Assembly: GCA_002371985.1 (NCBI GenBank)
Contig: DFHZ01000075.1
Location: forward strand, 1-21,968
Direction: 5' to 3'
Length of the DNA: 21,968 nt
From: Ruminococcaceae bacterium UBA3710
GTDB lineage: Bacteria; Bacillota; Clostridia; Oscillospirales; Acutalibacteraceae
The notes under the pieces: model-generated
What the model saw: the letters and a program-made list of their open reading frames with translations, nothing else
Told to the model about the DNA's origin: nothing
Database searches by the model: none
Position numbers and translations under genes: made by a program
Shown here: positions 1 through 7,403 of the stretch, one piece after another
Position numbering within the stretch: position 1 is the stretch's first letter
How the letters are laid out: the number at the start of each line of letters is the position of its first letter

Positions 1-182
1 GGCGCTCTTTCTTCAAGTCCGCAGTCTTTCCCCGTCAAAACAAGTTCAAGTTCTTCGGAAACCGTTTTTGCGTCCTCGAAAAACATTTCGTAAAAATCGC
101 CAAGCCTGAAAAACAAAATACTATCTTTGTTTTGCTCTTTAATGTTCATATACTGTCGCATCATAGGCGATAGTTCGGCCAT
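1..182 (-). CDS. mutS: DNA mismatch repair protein MutS, N-terminal fragment
   Basis: The reverse strand from the ATG at 182 encodes about 60 residues and runs off the left edge, so only the start of the mismatch-recognition domain is present. It begins [20 protein letters not shown] and continues with the [17 protein letters not shown] block, the classic MutS domain I signature (PMMxQYxxIK, then FRxGDFYExF). MutS binds base mismatches and starts methyl-independent mismatch repair with MutL. An AAGGAG ribosome site lies just upstream of the ATG. It is the last visible gene of the miaB-ylbF-mutS run, 35 bp after the YlbF gene; the order miaB-ymcA-...-mutS is known from Bacillus. Truncation is due to the window edge, not decay. 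Confidence 0.95.
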   Translation of the reverse strand, partial: MAELSPMMRQYMNIKEQNKDSILFFRLGDFYEMFFEDAKTVSEELELVLTGKDCGLEERA

Positions 183-217
183 AAATTTCACTCCTTGCGT
201 TAAAGAATAATTCTAAA

Positions 218-625
218 TCAGTGGCAGCCGCCGCAGGAATCGCAACTTCCCGAACAAGAATGTGTTTCGGGTTCAACCGTTTTCGGGTCTGCCCCGTCAA
301 CGCATTGCATAATTACACTGTTTATGTCGTTAATAATATGGTCAAGGTCTGCCTTTGCGGTGTTAAAGTCAAGCATTGCCTTGCTTCCCATAACGGCACT
401 GTAAATATTGCGAAGGCTTTCGTTAAGTTCCTTGATTTTTTCTTCGTCCCTTGTTTCCTTTTCGCTTTCCTGCTCAAGATTCATTCTTGTAATATTAAAC
501 TCGCCTATTTTGTCCTGAAGTTCTTTGTTGTTATCTACTTCTATCTTTGCCTTTGCATAGGCGATAAAACGCTCGTCTTTTTGTATTTCTTCTCCTAATT
601 TTCTTGTTGCTTCTAAAATTCCCAT
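218..625 (-). CDS. YlbF/YmcA (RicA/RicF) family protein with Cys-rich tail
   Basis: A 135-residue, largely helical, charged protein of the YlbF/YmcA family (start near MGILEATRKLGEEIQKDERF). In Bacillus, YmcA, YlbF and YaaT (RicA, RicF, RicT) form a complex that affects RNA processing through RNase Y, as well as biofilm, competence and sporulation, and the complex has been reported to carry iron-sulfur clusters. Here the last residues form a compact metal-ligand-like motif: C124-x3-C128-x2-C131-x2-C134, ending in His135. The gene lies 24 bp after miaB and 35 bp before mutS, the place of ymcA in Bacillus. The AGGAG site at the ATG is good. Family assignment is solid; whether it is the RicA or RicF orthologue cannot be told here, and metal binding is an inference. 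Confidence 0.85.
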   Translation of the reverse strand: MGILEATRKLGEEIQKDERFIAYAKAKIEVDNNKELQDKIGEFNITRMNLEQESEKETRDEEKIKELNESLRNIYSAVMGSKAMLDFNTAKADLDHIINDINSVIMQCVDGADPKTVEPETHSCSGSCDSCGGCH

Positions 626-649
626 TTTAATTCTCCTTGAAATTTTTAA

Positions 650-2053
650 CTATTCTATGATAGTGCCGTAAAGCACATTTGAATACGAATCAATTTTTAC
701 ATTTTTAAATGTTCCGATAAGACTTTCGTCGCCCTTGACATAAATATTTAGCGTTCCGCTTGATTTTCCTATCAGGTAACCGTCGGCAGGTGCTGCTTCT
801 TCAATCAAAACCCGAACAACTTGTCCTACCGCTTTGTTGTTTAGTTTTTTTGCTATTCTGTCTTGAGCCTTTAAAAGTTCGTCAAACCATATTCCCTTTT
901 CTTTTCTTGAAATCGGGTCGGGCAGAATTGCGGCGGGTGTTCCGCCTCTCGGCGAATAAATAAAGGTGAAAAGCGAGGCAAATTCAACCTCGTTCACAAG
1001 CGACAGGGTATCTTTAAACTCTTCGTATGTTTCGCCGGGGAAACCTACAATAATATCACTTGTAAAGGCAATATCCGGCATTTTTTCTCTTGCCGAATTT
1101 ATAAGAGATAAATACTTTTCCCTTGTATATCGGCGGTTCATTGAATTTAAAACCCTGTTGTTTCCGCTTTGGAACGGCAGGTGAAGATGTCTTTCAACCT
1201 TTTCGCAGTCCCTCATTGCCTCTAAAAGTTCTTCGGTACAGTCTTTCGGGTGCGAGGTCATAAACCTTATTCTGAAATCGCCCTCAATATCGTTTACCCT
1301 ACGAAGAAGTTTTGCAAAATTTATGCCGTCAGAACTGCCTTTGCCGTAGGAATTAACATTCTGCCCCAAAAGCATAATTTCCTTATAACCGGAATCAACC
1401 ATTTGTTTGGCTTCTTTTAAAATCACTTCGGCACTTCTTGAACGCTCTCTGCCCCTTACATAAGGCACTATACAGTATGTGCAGAAATTATCGCAGCCAT
1501 ACATAATCGGAATATAACCCTTAAATCTGTCTTCACGGTCAACGGGAAGTCCCTCAACAATTTTTTCGTTCTTTATTTCAAGTTCAAAAACTCTTCTTCC
1601 GCTGTTTAACCGCTTGTATATAAATTCGGGCAATCTGTGGAAAACTTGTGTGCCGAAAACTATATCCACATAGGGATAACTTTCTTTAAACCTGTCTGCA
1701 ACCGATTGTTGTTGTGCCATACACCCGCAAACCGCAACGAGCAGATTTTTGTTTTCCTTTTTAAGTTTTTTTGTTGCACCGACATTGCCGAAAACCCTGT
1801 CCTCTGCGTGTTCTCTTACGGCACAGGTGTTAAATATTATAAAATCCGCTTCTTCTTGATTTTCGGTTATCTCATAACCCATAAGCGAGAGCATTCCTTT
1901 AAGGCGTTGCGAGTCGCTTACATTCTGCTGACAACCGTATGTAACTACCTGAGCCTTAGGAATTCTTCCGTCTGCACAAACTATTCTTTTTACTCGCTCG
2001 GCATACGCTTGTTGCTCGGCAGGATATGATATATCTGAAGTTAATAATGACAA
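650..2053 (-). CDS. miaB: tRNA-2-methylthio-N6-dimethylallyladenosine synthase MiaB
   Basis: A 467-residue methylthiotransferase that adds the 2-methylthio group to i6A37 of tRNAs reading UNN codons. The N-terminal UPF0004 domain carries the auxiliary-cluster cysteines C41 (TYGCQQN), C77 (FNTCAVRE) and C111. The radical SAM CxxxCxxC is C187, C191, C194 in YGCDNFCTYCIVPYVRGRER, and a TRAM-like domain ends the protein. Length is normal for the family. The start appears to be TTG at 2053, about nine bases after an AAGGGGAAG ribosome site. The ATG five bases upstream is out of frame and stops after five codons. It is the first gene of the miaB-ylbF-mutS operon behind the promoter at 2086-2114. 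Confidence 0.95.
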   Translation of the reverse strand: MSLLTSDISYPAEQQAYAERVKRIVCADGRIPKAQVVTYGCQQNVSDSQRLKGMLSLMGYEITENQEEADFIIFNTCAVREHAEDRVFGNVGATKKLKKENKNLLVAVCGCMAQQQSVADRFKESYPYVDIVFGTQVFHRLPEFIYKRLNSGRRVFELEIKNEKIVEGLPVDREDRFKGYIPIMYGCDNFCTYCIVPYVRGRERSRSAEVILKEAKQMVDSGYKEIMLLGQNVNSYGKGSSDGINFAKLLRRVNDIEGDFRIRFMTSHPKDCTEELLEAMRDCEKVERHLHLPFQSGNNRVLNSMNRRYTREKYLSLINSAREKMPDIAFTSDIIVGFPGETYEEFKDTLSLVNEVEFASLFTFIYSPRGGTPAAILPDPISRKEKGIWFDELLKAQDRIAKKLNNKAVGQVVRVLIEEAAPADGYLIGKSSGTLNIYVKGDESLIGTFKNVKIDSYSNVLYGTIIE

Positions 2054-2085
2054 GTCATACTTCCCCTTATATAAAACTAAAATAT

Positions 2086-2114
2086 ATTATACTATATAAT
2101 ACATATTTTAGCAA
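2086..2114 (-). promoter_or_regulatory. Sigma-A-type promoter of miaB operon
   Basis: On the minus strand TTGCTA (2114-2109) is followed, after exactly 17 bp, by a consensus TATAAT (2091-2086). It lies 33 bp upstream of the TTG start of miaB. Confidence 0.75.
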
Positions 2115-2154
2115 GAAAAAAGGCAGGATTTTTTATGCTCTTTCAAAAAATTTC

Positions 2155-2183
2155 TTGACATTAAGTTTTTGATATACTATAAT
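2155..2183 (+). promoter_or_regulatory. Consensus sigma-A promoter of tRNA-Thr
   Basis: Perfect TTGACA (2155-2160), 17-bp spacer, perfect TATAAT (2178-2183). It ends 32 bp before the tRNA, so a short 5' leader must be trimmed by RNase P. Such a strong box pair is usual for stable RNA genes. Confidence 0.9.
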
Positions 2184-2215
2184 TATCTCGCTGTCTGATA
2201 CAATTCGATAGTTTT

Positions 2216-2291
2216 GCTGCTATGGCTCAGATGGTAGAGCACATCCTTGGTAAGGATGAGGTCACCGGTTCAATTCCGGTTAGCAGCTCCA
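2216..2291 (+). tRNA. tRNA-Thr (anticodon GGT)
   Basis: A 76-base cloverleaf can be drawn by eye: acceptor GCTGCTA/TAGCAGC, D-stem GCTC/GAGC, anticodon stem CATCC/GGATG around the loop TTGGTAA (anticodon GGT, reads ACC and ACU), T-stem ACCGG/CCGGT with a TTCAATT loop. Discriminator T is followed by an encoded CCA (2289-2291). It is a monocistronic tRNA with its own promoter and terminator. Confidence 0.96.
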
Positions 2292-2324
2292 AAAATCCCT
2301 CAAGCGTAAGCGAGAGGGATTTTT
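2291..2324 (+). terminator. Terminator of the tRNA-Thr unit
   Basis: AAAAATCCCTC (2291-2301) pairs with GAGGGATTTTT (2314-2324), and a T-rich tail follows. The first base of the stem is the last A of the tRNA CCA end. A second copy of the 3' arm (AGGGATTTTT) occurs at 2371-2380. Confidence 0.7.
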
Positions 2325-2325
2325 C

Positions 2326-2420
2326 TTATTACTTATTACCTTTTACCTCTTACTTACCGATTAAGCGTCAAGGGATTTTTGGAAAGTAATATGTAAAAAG
2401 TAATAGGTAATAAGTATTGC
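2326..2420. repeat. Inverted pair of degenerate heptamer runs (GTAANNN)
   Basis: The left arm 2326-2353 is four 7-base units ending in TTAC or TAC, that is GTAANNN on the minus strand. The right arm 2386-2413 is four GTAANNN units on the plus strand. They face each other across about 32 bases (2354-2385). The period of 7 is kept exactly in both arms while the variable positions differ. It is the same design (fixed head, free tail, period 7) as the RTCTGNN arrays further on. Confidence 0.6.
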
Positions 2421-2445
2421 GACTTCGCCACTTTTATGATAATAT
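2417..2445 (+). promoter_or_regulatory. Possible promoter of the four-helix-bundle gene
   Basis: TTGCGA (2417-2422), 17 bp, TAATAT (2440-2445), ending 23 bp before the ATG. The match is moderate and the region is AT-rich, so chance is possible. A weak GTGGTG precedes the ATG as ribosome site. Confidence 0.35.
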
Positions 2446-2468
2446 AACATAGGAAATGTGGTGTTTAT

Positions 2469-2813
2469 ATGGCGGATAGTATTTTGATTACGAAATCTAA
2501 AAATTTTGCGTTAAAAATAATCAAAGTTTGTAAAGAGGTTAAAGCAACTAAGAAGGAAAGTGTTTTATCAAATCAGTTGCTTCGTTCGGGAACGAGTATA
2601 GGCGCAAACATAAGAGAGGCTTTTTCGGGACATAGCAGAGCTGATTTTATTGCAAAACTTCAAATATCGCTTAAAGAATGTTCAGAAAGCGAATATTGGC
2701 TTGAGCTCTTAATTGAAAGCGGATATTATCAAGACAACGCCATACTAAACGATTGTATTGAACTGAAAAAACTTCTCGTTTCCTCAATAAACACTGCCAA
2801 AAATAATAAATAG
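2469..2813 (+). CDS. Four-helix-bundle protein (23S rRNA IVS-type, S23 family)
   Basis: A 114-residue protein typical of the four-helix-bundle family first known from intervening sequences in 23S rRNA genes. Recognisable signatures are LSNQLLRSGTSIGANIREA (about residues 35-53), a following AKLQISLKECSESEYWLELL block, and a last helix ending in a Lys/Asn-rich tail. Members form small homo-oligomers; their cellular function is unknown. The gene stands alone on the plus strand between the tRNA-Thr unit and a bidirectional terminator, flanked upstream by the GTAANNN repeats and downstream, starting at its stop codon, by a folded element. It is not inside an rRNA gene here. Family call is strong; role is not known. 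Confidence 0.85.
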   Translation: MADSILITKSKNFALKIIKVCKEVKATKKESVLSNQLLRSGTSIGANIREAFSGHSRADFIAKLQISLKECSESEYWLELLIESGYYQDNAILNDCIELKKLLVSSINTAKNNK

Positions 2814-2875
2814 CGATTATATAAAGTCAAGCGGTTCGATGGCAAGTTCCGAACCCTATGTAGTGTTATAATCGC
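2813..2875 (+). other. Two-stem structured element after the four-helix-bundle gene
   Basis: GCGATTATA (2813-2821) is perfectly complementary to TATAATCGC (2867-2875), and inside it GGTTCG (2833-2838) pairs with CGAACC (2850-2855). The outer stem starts at the last base of the stop codon. At 63 bases and with no D- or anticodon arm it is not a tRNA. It could be a 3' UTR structure, a transposon end or a small RNA. Confidence 0.4.
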
Positions 2876-2889
2876 GAGTAGTGATCCCA

Positions 2890-2922
2890 AAAAACCCCCG
2901 AACTTTAAGTTCGAGGGTTTTT
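2890..2922. terminator. Bidirectional terminator between convergent genes
   Basis: An A-rich then C-rich arm ending in CGAAC pairs across TTTAA with GTTCG and a G/T arm, with one mismatch. A-run on the left and T-run on the right make it work both ways. It closes the four-helix-bundle unit (plus) and the typA operon (minus). Confidence 0.85.
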
Positions 2923-2927
2923 ATTTT

Positions 2928-3212
2928 TTATTCACTAAACGGGTTTTTTAATATGTTTCCGCCGAATTTTGATATGTAATAATCTATGCTTTTCGGTGCG
3001 TTTTTAGCAAGAATTTCTTCAATCGTCTGTCCGCTTTCTTCAAGCACATCCTTTGCTATTCCAAACATAAAATAAACAAAAGCAAATCGCTCTTCACTCA
3101 AATAAAACTCTATTATATTCGGGTCGCTGCGACCCTCAACTACAGACACAACAAATGTTCCTATTTTATAAGATGCTATCGGTTTTATCGGGTCGATTTT
3201 TTCAATTTCCAT
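2928..3212 (-). CDS. Conserved-looking small protein, function unknown
   Basis: A 94-residue protein starting MEIEKIDPIKPIASYKIGTF. The frame is open further upstream (to 3293), but the ATG at 3212 has a good GGGAG site, and the longer form would lie over the end of the preceding gene. An N-terminal strand-rich stretch (SYKIGTFVVSVVEGRSD) is followed by an acidic helix (IAKDVLEESGQTIEEILAKN). No signal peptide or membrane segment, no cysteines. I do not recognise the family. The 11-bp overlap with the PflA-like gene upstream and the terminator 6 bp after its stop show it is the last gene of the typA operon. Confidence 0.6.
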   Translation of the reverse strand: MEIEKIDPIKPIASYKIGTFVVSVVEGRSDPNIIEFYLSEERFAFVYFMFGIAKDVLEESGQTIEEILAKNAPKSIDYYISKFGGNILKNPFSE

Positions 3213-4095
3213 AGTATTCTCCCTTTTGTCCGTAAAATTTTGGAATATACTTTCGGTTTGCACTCGAAAGATCTTGAATATAGCAGTTTTCAAAACCGCT
3301 TTCCATAATATACCCCACTACCTTTTCATACTCTCGCACGGTGATTTTTCGATTGATTTCTTTGTATTTTCCGAGGTTTCCGAAAGGCACATATTGCCCC
3401 ATAATGCTGAAATAAACATTCGGGAATTTTTCTTTAATTCTATCAAAAATCGCTATTGCTTCGTTTGTTGCAAGAGGCATTAAAAGGTGCCTTACGATTA
3501 CCCCTTTTTGCATAATTCCTCTGTTGTCAAAAACGCATTCGGGCTTTTCTTGATATGCAAACTCTATTGCCTTCTCGGCAATTTGAGGATAGTCCTTTGC
3601 AAAAGAGTATTTCTCCGCCCTTTCGGGAGATAAATATTTAAAATCCAACAAATAAATATCAATATAATCTTTTAAAATTTCCAGCTGCTCTTTGCTTACA
3701 TAACCGCTCGAATTATAAACTATCGGTATATGCGGACGATAAATTTGAAGTGCTTTTTTTATAGCATATACATAGTGGTCGGGCGTTACAAGATTTATGT
3801 TGTTTGCGTTCCTTTCTTCAAGACTTTTGAAAATTTCCGCCAATTCCCCGCACGATACTTCAAATCCCTTGCAATTATGGCTTACATCATAATTCTGACA
3901 GAAAACGCAGGAAAGCGAACACCCCGAAAAGAACACCGTTCCCGAGCCTTTTTCTCCGCTTATCGACGGCTCTTCCCAAAAATGCAGGTCGGCTCTTGCA
4001 ATCTTTATGTTTTCGGGTGCTTTGCAAAACCCACCCGAATTATTATGCTTGGTTCTTTCGGCATTACATTTTCTCGGACAAAGATTGCATTTCAT
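3202..4095 (-). CDS. Radical SAM protein, pyruvate formate-lyase activase-like (COG1313 type)
   Basis: A 297-residue radical SAM protein. The cluster motif is CxxxCxxC in FFSGCSLSCVFCQNYDVS (about residues 54-71). Before it is a Cys-rich head (MKCNLCPRKCNAER, then FCKAPENIKIARADLHFWEEP), the hallmark of the PflX/COG1313 group often named putative pyruvate formate-lyase activating enzyme. The body holds the usual TIM-barrel landmarks (IPIVYNSSGYVS, IYLLDFKY, VIVRHLLMPLA). Real substrates of this group are unknown and no glycyl-radical enzyme lies nearby. The ATG at 4095 follows GGAGA and overlaps the exonuclease gene by 32 bp, so it is probably translationally coupled. An 11-bp overlap joins it to the next gene. 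Confidence 0.85.
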   Translation of the reverse strand: MKCNLCPRKCNAERTKHNNSGGFCKAPENIKIARADLHFWEEPSISGEKGSGTVFFSGCSLSCVFCQNYDVSHNCKGFEVSCGELAEIFKSLEERNANNINLVTPDHYVYAIKKALQIYRPHIPIVYNSSGYVSKEQLEILKDYIDIYLLDFKYLSPERAEKYSFAKDYPQIAEKAIEFAYQEKPECVFDNRGIMQKGVIVRHLLMPLATNEAIAIFDRIKEKFPNVYFSIMGQYVPFGNLGKYKEINRKITVREYEKVVGYIMESGFENCYIQDLSSANRKYIPKFYGQKGEYYGN

Positions 4096-4981
4096 TTGTG
4101 TTTTCTCCTGCCGTAGCGGTAATTTTAGGCGGTCTTTTCATAAAAACGGAAAGCCTTTTCTTAACAACTATACCGTCAAAAGTCTTTTTAAAGGATATTC
4201 TTGCCCTGTATTTTTTCTTGCAATTTTCGCAATACATAACTGCAAAAAAACAATGATTTTTATATTTCCACTTTGATTTTTGAGCAAGTTTGTTTTTGCA
4301 TATTTCGCAGAAAAACTCAAGTTCTTTTTTATCAACATTTTCGTCGTTTATATCCGTAATAAACTGTGGCTTATAGGAAATTTTATCAAAAAAGCCGTCT
4401 TTTGAAGTGTCCTTTATAAGCTCCGAAAATCGCTCTTTGTTGTAATACTTTTTAAGTATCAACGCACAAACTATACTGTCGTCCTTTGCGGTATGCATAT
4501 CGTATCCGTCGATAACAATTCCCGCCTTTTCGGCGGCATCTGACAGCGAGATTTGAGATTTTATCTCAATTCCCGAAATACGCATCTCATTTTGAATAAA
4601 CGACTGTAAATCAATATATTTTTCTATTTTGAATTTGGTGCCGTTTAATAGGCTTTTTTGGTTTTCGACAACGGTGTAAAGGTCGGAATTGCTCCATGTC
4701 ATAGTAATGGCTCCATCGCCTACCCACTCGTTATAAAGATTAACTCCTTCTTGGAGTGGTATACCGTTTCTCATATCTTCCGAAGTTATTCCCGTAAGCG
4801 AAGAAAAGCGACCCGATACCCTTTTTGAAATCGAAGATTTTATGGTTTTTTCAAATGTGTCGATAATATTAAATTGCTCGTCAAGTTTTACGGCACCTAT
4901 CTGCAAAATCTGGTTTATAAATCGCTTTTCAGGGACAAAATATGTGCTGTCCCACTCAAGGTCTAAAACTATATATGTCAT
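4064..4981 (-). CDS. DEDDh-type 3'-5' exonuclease with C-terminal zinc-ribbon-like tail
   Basis: A 305-residue DnaQ-like exonuclease. Exo I is DLEWD (D7, E9), Exo II is probably D100 in WSNSD, and Exo III is H163-x4-D168 in YDMHTAKDDS, as in KapD/ExoX-like exonucleases. After the nuclease core (to about residue 185) is an extension with C225-x2-C228 and C251-x2-C254, spaced like a zinc ribbon, and a basic segment (residues 255-290) suited to nucleic acid binding. Substrate (DNA or RNA) cannot be told. The ATG lies directly after the typA stop codon; the ribosome site is weak (AAAGAG inside typA), implying coupling to typA. Confidence 0.85.
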   Translation of the reverse strand: MTYIVLDLEWDSTYFVPEKRFINQILQIGAVKLDEQFNIIDTFEKTIKSSISKRVSGRFSSLTGITSEDMRNGIPLQEGVNLYNEWVGDGAITMTWSNSDLYTVVENQKSLLNGTKFKIEKYIDLQSFIQNEMRISGIEIKSQISLSDAAEKAGIVIDGYDMHTAKDDSIVCALILKKYYNKERFSELIKDTSKDGFFDKISYKPQFITDINDENVDKKELEFFCEICKNKLAQKSKWKYKNHCFFAVMYCENCKKKYRARISFKKTFDGIVVKKRLSVFMKRPPKITATAGENTNEMQSLSEKM

Positions 4982-6811
4982 TTATTTACTCTTTGACTCA
5001 AATTTCATTCTCTGCTCTTTGTTTAAAATACGCTTGCGAATGCGTATATTTTTAGGTGTTATCTCAACAAGTTCGTCATCCTTGATAAATTCAAGCGACT
5101 GTTCAAGCGATAAAACCGAATGAGGTACAAGACGGAGTGCATCGTCCGAGCCGGAGGCACGGGTATTAGTCATCTGCTTTTTCTTGCATACATTGCAAAC
5201 TATATCCTCATTTTTCGGGTTTTCGCCTACTACCATTCCCTCGTATACCGGAGTTCCGGGACCTATGAACAAACGACCTCTCGCCTGTGTATTAAATAGA
5301 CCGTAACCTGTTGCTTCGCCCGTTTCGTGAGCGATTATGGAGCCTGTATTTCTTTGGTCTATATCGCCCTTATACGGCTCGTATCCGTTAAATATGTGGT
5401 TCATTATTCCGTTGCCGTTTGTATCGGTCATAAACTGCGAACGGTAACCTAATAGTCCACGGGCAGGAATAACAAATTCAAGGTGCGATGTTCCGCCCTC
5501 TCTTGTTCCCATATTTTTGATTTCGGCATGTCTTGCACCCAATCTTTCCATAACAGAGCCCACATATTCTTCTGGCACTTCAATCATTAAAAGTTCCATA
5601 GGCTCAAGAAGTTTGCCGTCTTCGTCTCTTTTATAAATTACCGTAGGGGGTGATACCTGAAATTCATAGCCCTGTCTTCGCATTGTTTCAATGAGGATAG
5701 AAAGGTGAAGTTCTCCTCTGCCCGAAACTTTGAATGTATCGGCACTGTCGGTTTCCTCAACACGCAGACTTACATTTGTCATAACCTCTTTGAAAAGGCG
5801 GTCTCTTAAATTTCTTGATGTAACAAACTTGCCGTCTTTCCCTGCAAAAGGAGAGTTATTTACCATAAAGTTCATAGAAAGTGTCGGCTCGTCAATTTTA
5901 ACAAACGGCAGCGGCTCCACGCAATCGGTATCACAAGCCGTTTCTCCGATTTCAAGGTTTTGTATTCCCGAGACCTGGATAATATCCCCGATTTTTGCCG
6001 ACTCTACTGCTACTCGTTTTAGTCCCTCGTACATATAAATATCGGCGATTTTAACATTTGTAGATGTTCCGTCTTTATGGCAAAGTGCCACGGTTTGACC
6101 TTTTTTAACGGAACCTCTTATCACTCTGCCGACACCTATTCTGCCGACATATTCGTCATACTCAATGTTAGAAAAAAGTATTTGTAGCGGTGCATCTTCA
6201 TCTCCTACCGGAGGCTCGATTTCTTTTATAATCTCCTCAAAAAGAGGTCGCATATCCTCGCCCTTAACATCGGGAGAATAAGAAGCATAACCGTCCCTTG
6301 CGGAAGCAAATATAACCGGAAATTCTATCTGGTCCTCGTCTGCTCCGAGTTCAATAAACAGGTCGAGCACCTCGTCTACCACTTCAAGAGGTCTTGCCAT
6401 AGGGCGGTCGATTTTATTGATTACGACAACGGCTTTTTTGCCGAGTGCCAACGCTTTTTTAAGCACAAACCTTGTTTGGGGCATACAGCCTTCAAATGCG
6501 TCGACCAGCAAAAGTACACCGTCTACCATCTGAAGAATACGCTCAACCTCTCCGCCGAAATCGGCATGTCCCGGAGTATCAATTATGTTAATCTTTATAT
6601 CGCCGTATTTTACGCTTGTATTTTTAGAAAGAATTGTAATTCCACGCTCTCTTTCAAGGTCGTTGGAGTCCATAACCCTGTCGTTTACGGCTTCGTTTTC
6701 ACGGAATGTTCCGCTTTGCTTTAAAAGTTGGTCAACTAAAGTAGTTTTGCCGTGGTCAACATGGGCGATAATCGCAATGTTTCTTAAATTTTCAATTCTT
6801 GTTTCTGCCAT
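4982..6811 (-). CDS. typA: Translational GTPase TypA/BipA
   Basis: A 609-residue ribosome-binding GTPase of the EF-G/LepA superfamily, implicated in ribosome assembly and stress or cold adaptation. G1 is AHVDHGKTT (residues 16-24), switch I is ERERGITI, G3 is DTPGHADF and G4 is NKID, followed by domain II, the EF-G-like domains ([20 protein letters not shown]) and the TypA C-terminal domain with GYEPYKG and NTGSIIAHE. Full length for the family. A GGGAAG site precedes the ATG, and a perfect promoter lies 41 bp upstream. First gene of a four-gene operon with the exonuclease, the PflA-like protein and a small unknown gene. Confidence 0.97.
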   Translation of the reverse strand: MAETRIENLRNIAIIAHVDHGKTTLVDQLLKQSGTFRENEAVNDRVMDSNDLERERGITILSKNTSVKYGDIKINIIDTPGHADFGGEVERILQMVDGVLLLVDAFEGCMPQTRFVLKKALALGKKAVVVINKIDRPMARPLEVVDEVLDLFIELGADEDQIEFPVIFASARDGYASYSPDVKGEDMRPLFEEIIKEIEPPVGDEDAPLQILFSNIEYDEYVGRIGVGRVIRGSVKKGQTVALCHKDGTSTNVKIADIYMYEGLKRVAVESAKIGDIIQVSGIQNLEIGETACDTDCVEPLPFVKIDEPTLSMNFMVNNSPFAGKDGKFVTSRNLRDRLFKEVMTNVSLRVEETDSADTFKVSGRGELHLSILIETMRRQGYEFQVSPPTVIYKRDEDGKLLEPMELLMIEVPEEYVGSVMERLGARHAEIKNMGTREGGTSHLEFVIPARGLLGYRSQFMTDTNGNGIMNHIFNGYEPYKGDIDQRNTGSIIAHETGEATGYGLFNTQARGRLFIGPGTPVYEGMVVGENPKNEDIVCNVCKKKQMTNTRASGSDDALRLVPHSVLSLEQSLEFIKDDELVEITPKNIRIRKRILNKEQRMKFESKSK

Positions 6812-6851
6812 TTTTTAATCTTCCCTTAAATTAAGTTTCTTTAACTAATCA

Positions 6852-6880
6852 ATTATAAGGCTTTATACGAAAAATGTCAA
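6852..6880 (-). promoter_or_regulatory. Consensus sigma-A promoter of typA operon
   Basis: On the minus strand a perfect TTGACA (6880-6875), 17 bp, perfect TATAAT (6857-6852). Confidence 0.9.
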
Positions 6881-6893
6881 TTTTTAAAGCAAT

Positions 6894-6929
6894 AAAAAAG
6901 ATGATGCAAAAATTGCATCATCTTTTTTT
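6894..6929. terminator. Bidirectional terminator after the P-loop gene
   Basis: A 15-bp stem, A6 then GATGATGCA (6894-6908) against TGCATCATC then T7, closes on a 5-base loop. It lies 16 bp after the stop of the 6945-7352 gene and upstream of the typA promoter. Confidence 0.9.
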
Positions 6930-6944
6930 GCCTAAAATTTTCAA

Positions 6945-7352
6945 TTATACTTTTTCTGCAAGTTCAAAAATCTTAGCAGGAAGTTCTGATTCGTCGCAGG
7001 AAAGAGTGAAAACAAATTCAACATCCTCGATTTTCTTAAGACGCTCGAAGAAATTAACGAGTTCGTCATAATTGCGAGAGCCGATTCTGAGTGTTGCGTC
7101 GCCAAAGATATGAGTAACATCGTTATTTCCGGCCTTAATTCCGGCGAGCATACCGAAATATTCATTGTATCCGGAAATAGCATAGTCGCAAGAATCTATT
7201 AAACGGGCTTTATAAGTAACGGTAAATGTAAGCACATCACCTTTTTCGATGCAAACTACATCACCGAGACTGGTTTCTGCCGCATTGTTTACCATATCCA
7301 CTAATTTTTTAGTTTTGCCTGAACCTTTTTTGCCGATAATGATTTTAATCAT
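6945..7352 (-). CDS. Small P-loop (Walker A) protein, function unknown
   Basis: A 135-residue protein opening MIKIIIGKKGSGKTKKLVDM, with a clean Walker A motif (GKKGSGKT, residues 7-14). Further on are a VVCIEKGD strand and an acidic C-terminal part (VFTLSCDESELPAKIFELAE). No membrane segment. Such proteins in Clostridia are often named PilT-like or ATP-binding hypothetical; there is no evidence for motility here. A second catalytic acid is not obvious, so ATP hydrolysis is unproven. Good AAAGGAG site. It follows pgi by 51 bp with no clear promoter of its own and is closed by the terminator at 6894-6929, so it is probably the second gene of the pgi unit. Confidence 0.7.
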   Translation of the reverse strand: MIKIIIGKKGSGKTKKLVDMVNNAAETSLGDVVCIEKGDVLTFTVTYKARLIDSCDYAISGYNEYFGMLAGIKAGNNDVTHIFGDATLRIGSRNYDELVNFFERLKKIEDVEFVFTLSCDESELPAKIFELAEKV

Positions 7353-7403
7353 AATATCTGCTCCTTTATATTTATTACCGTTTTTCGACGGTTTGTTTAA
7401 GAA

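Noticed and set aside
221..598. Plus-strand open frames opposite real genes (here opposite the YlbF gene; likewise at 1637-2029, 11484-12137, 9884-10348 and 19841-20209)
   Set aside because: They are antisense to well-supported genes and have no family likeness or ribosome sites.
2813..2875. Possible degenerate tRNA (7-9 bp end stem and a GGTTCG-like arm)
   Set aside because: Only 63 bases, no D-arm or anticodon arm and no CCA; kept only as a structured element.
3213..3293. Longer N-terminus for the small gene 2928-3212
   Set aside because: The extension lies wholly within the preceding radical SAM gene, and the ATG at 3212 has a GGGAG site.
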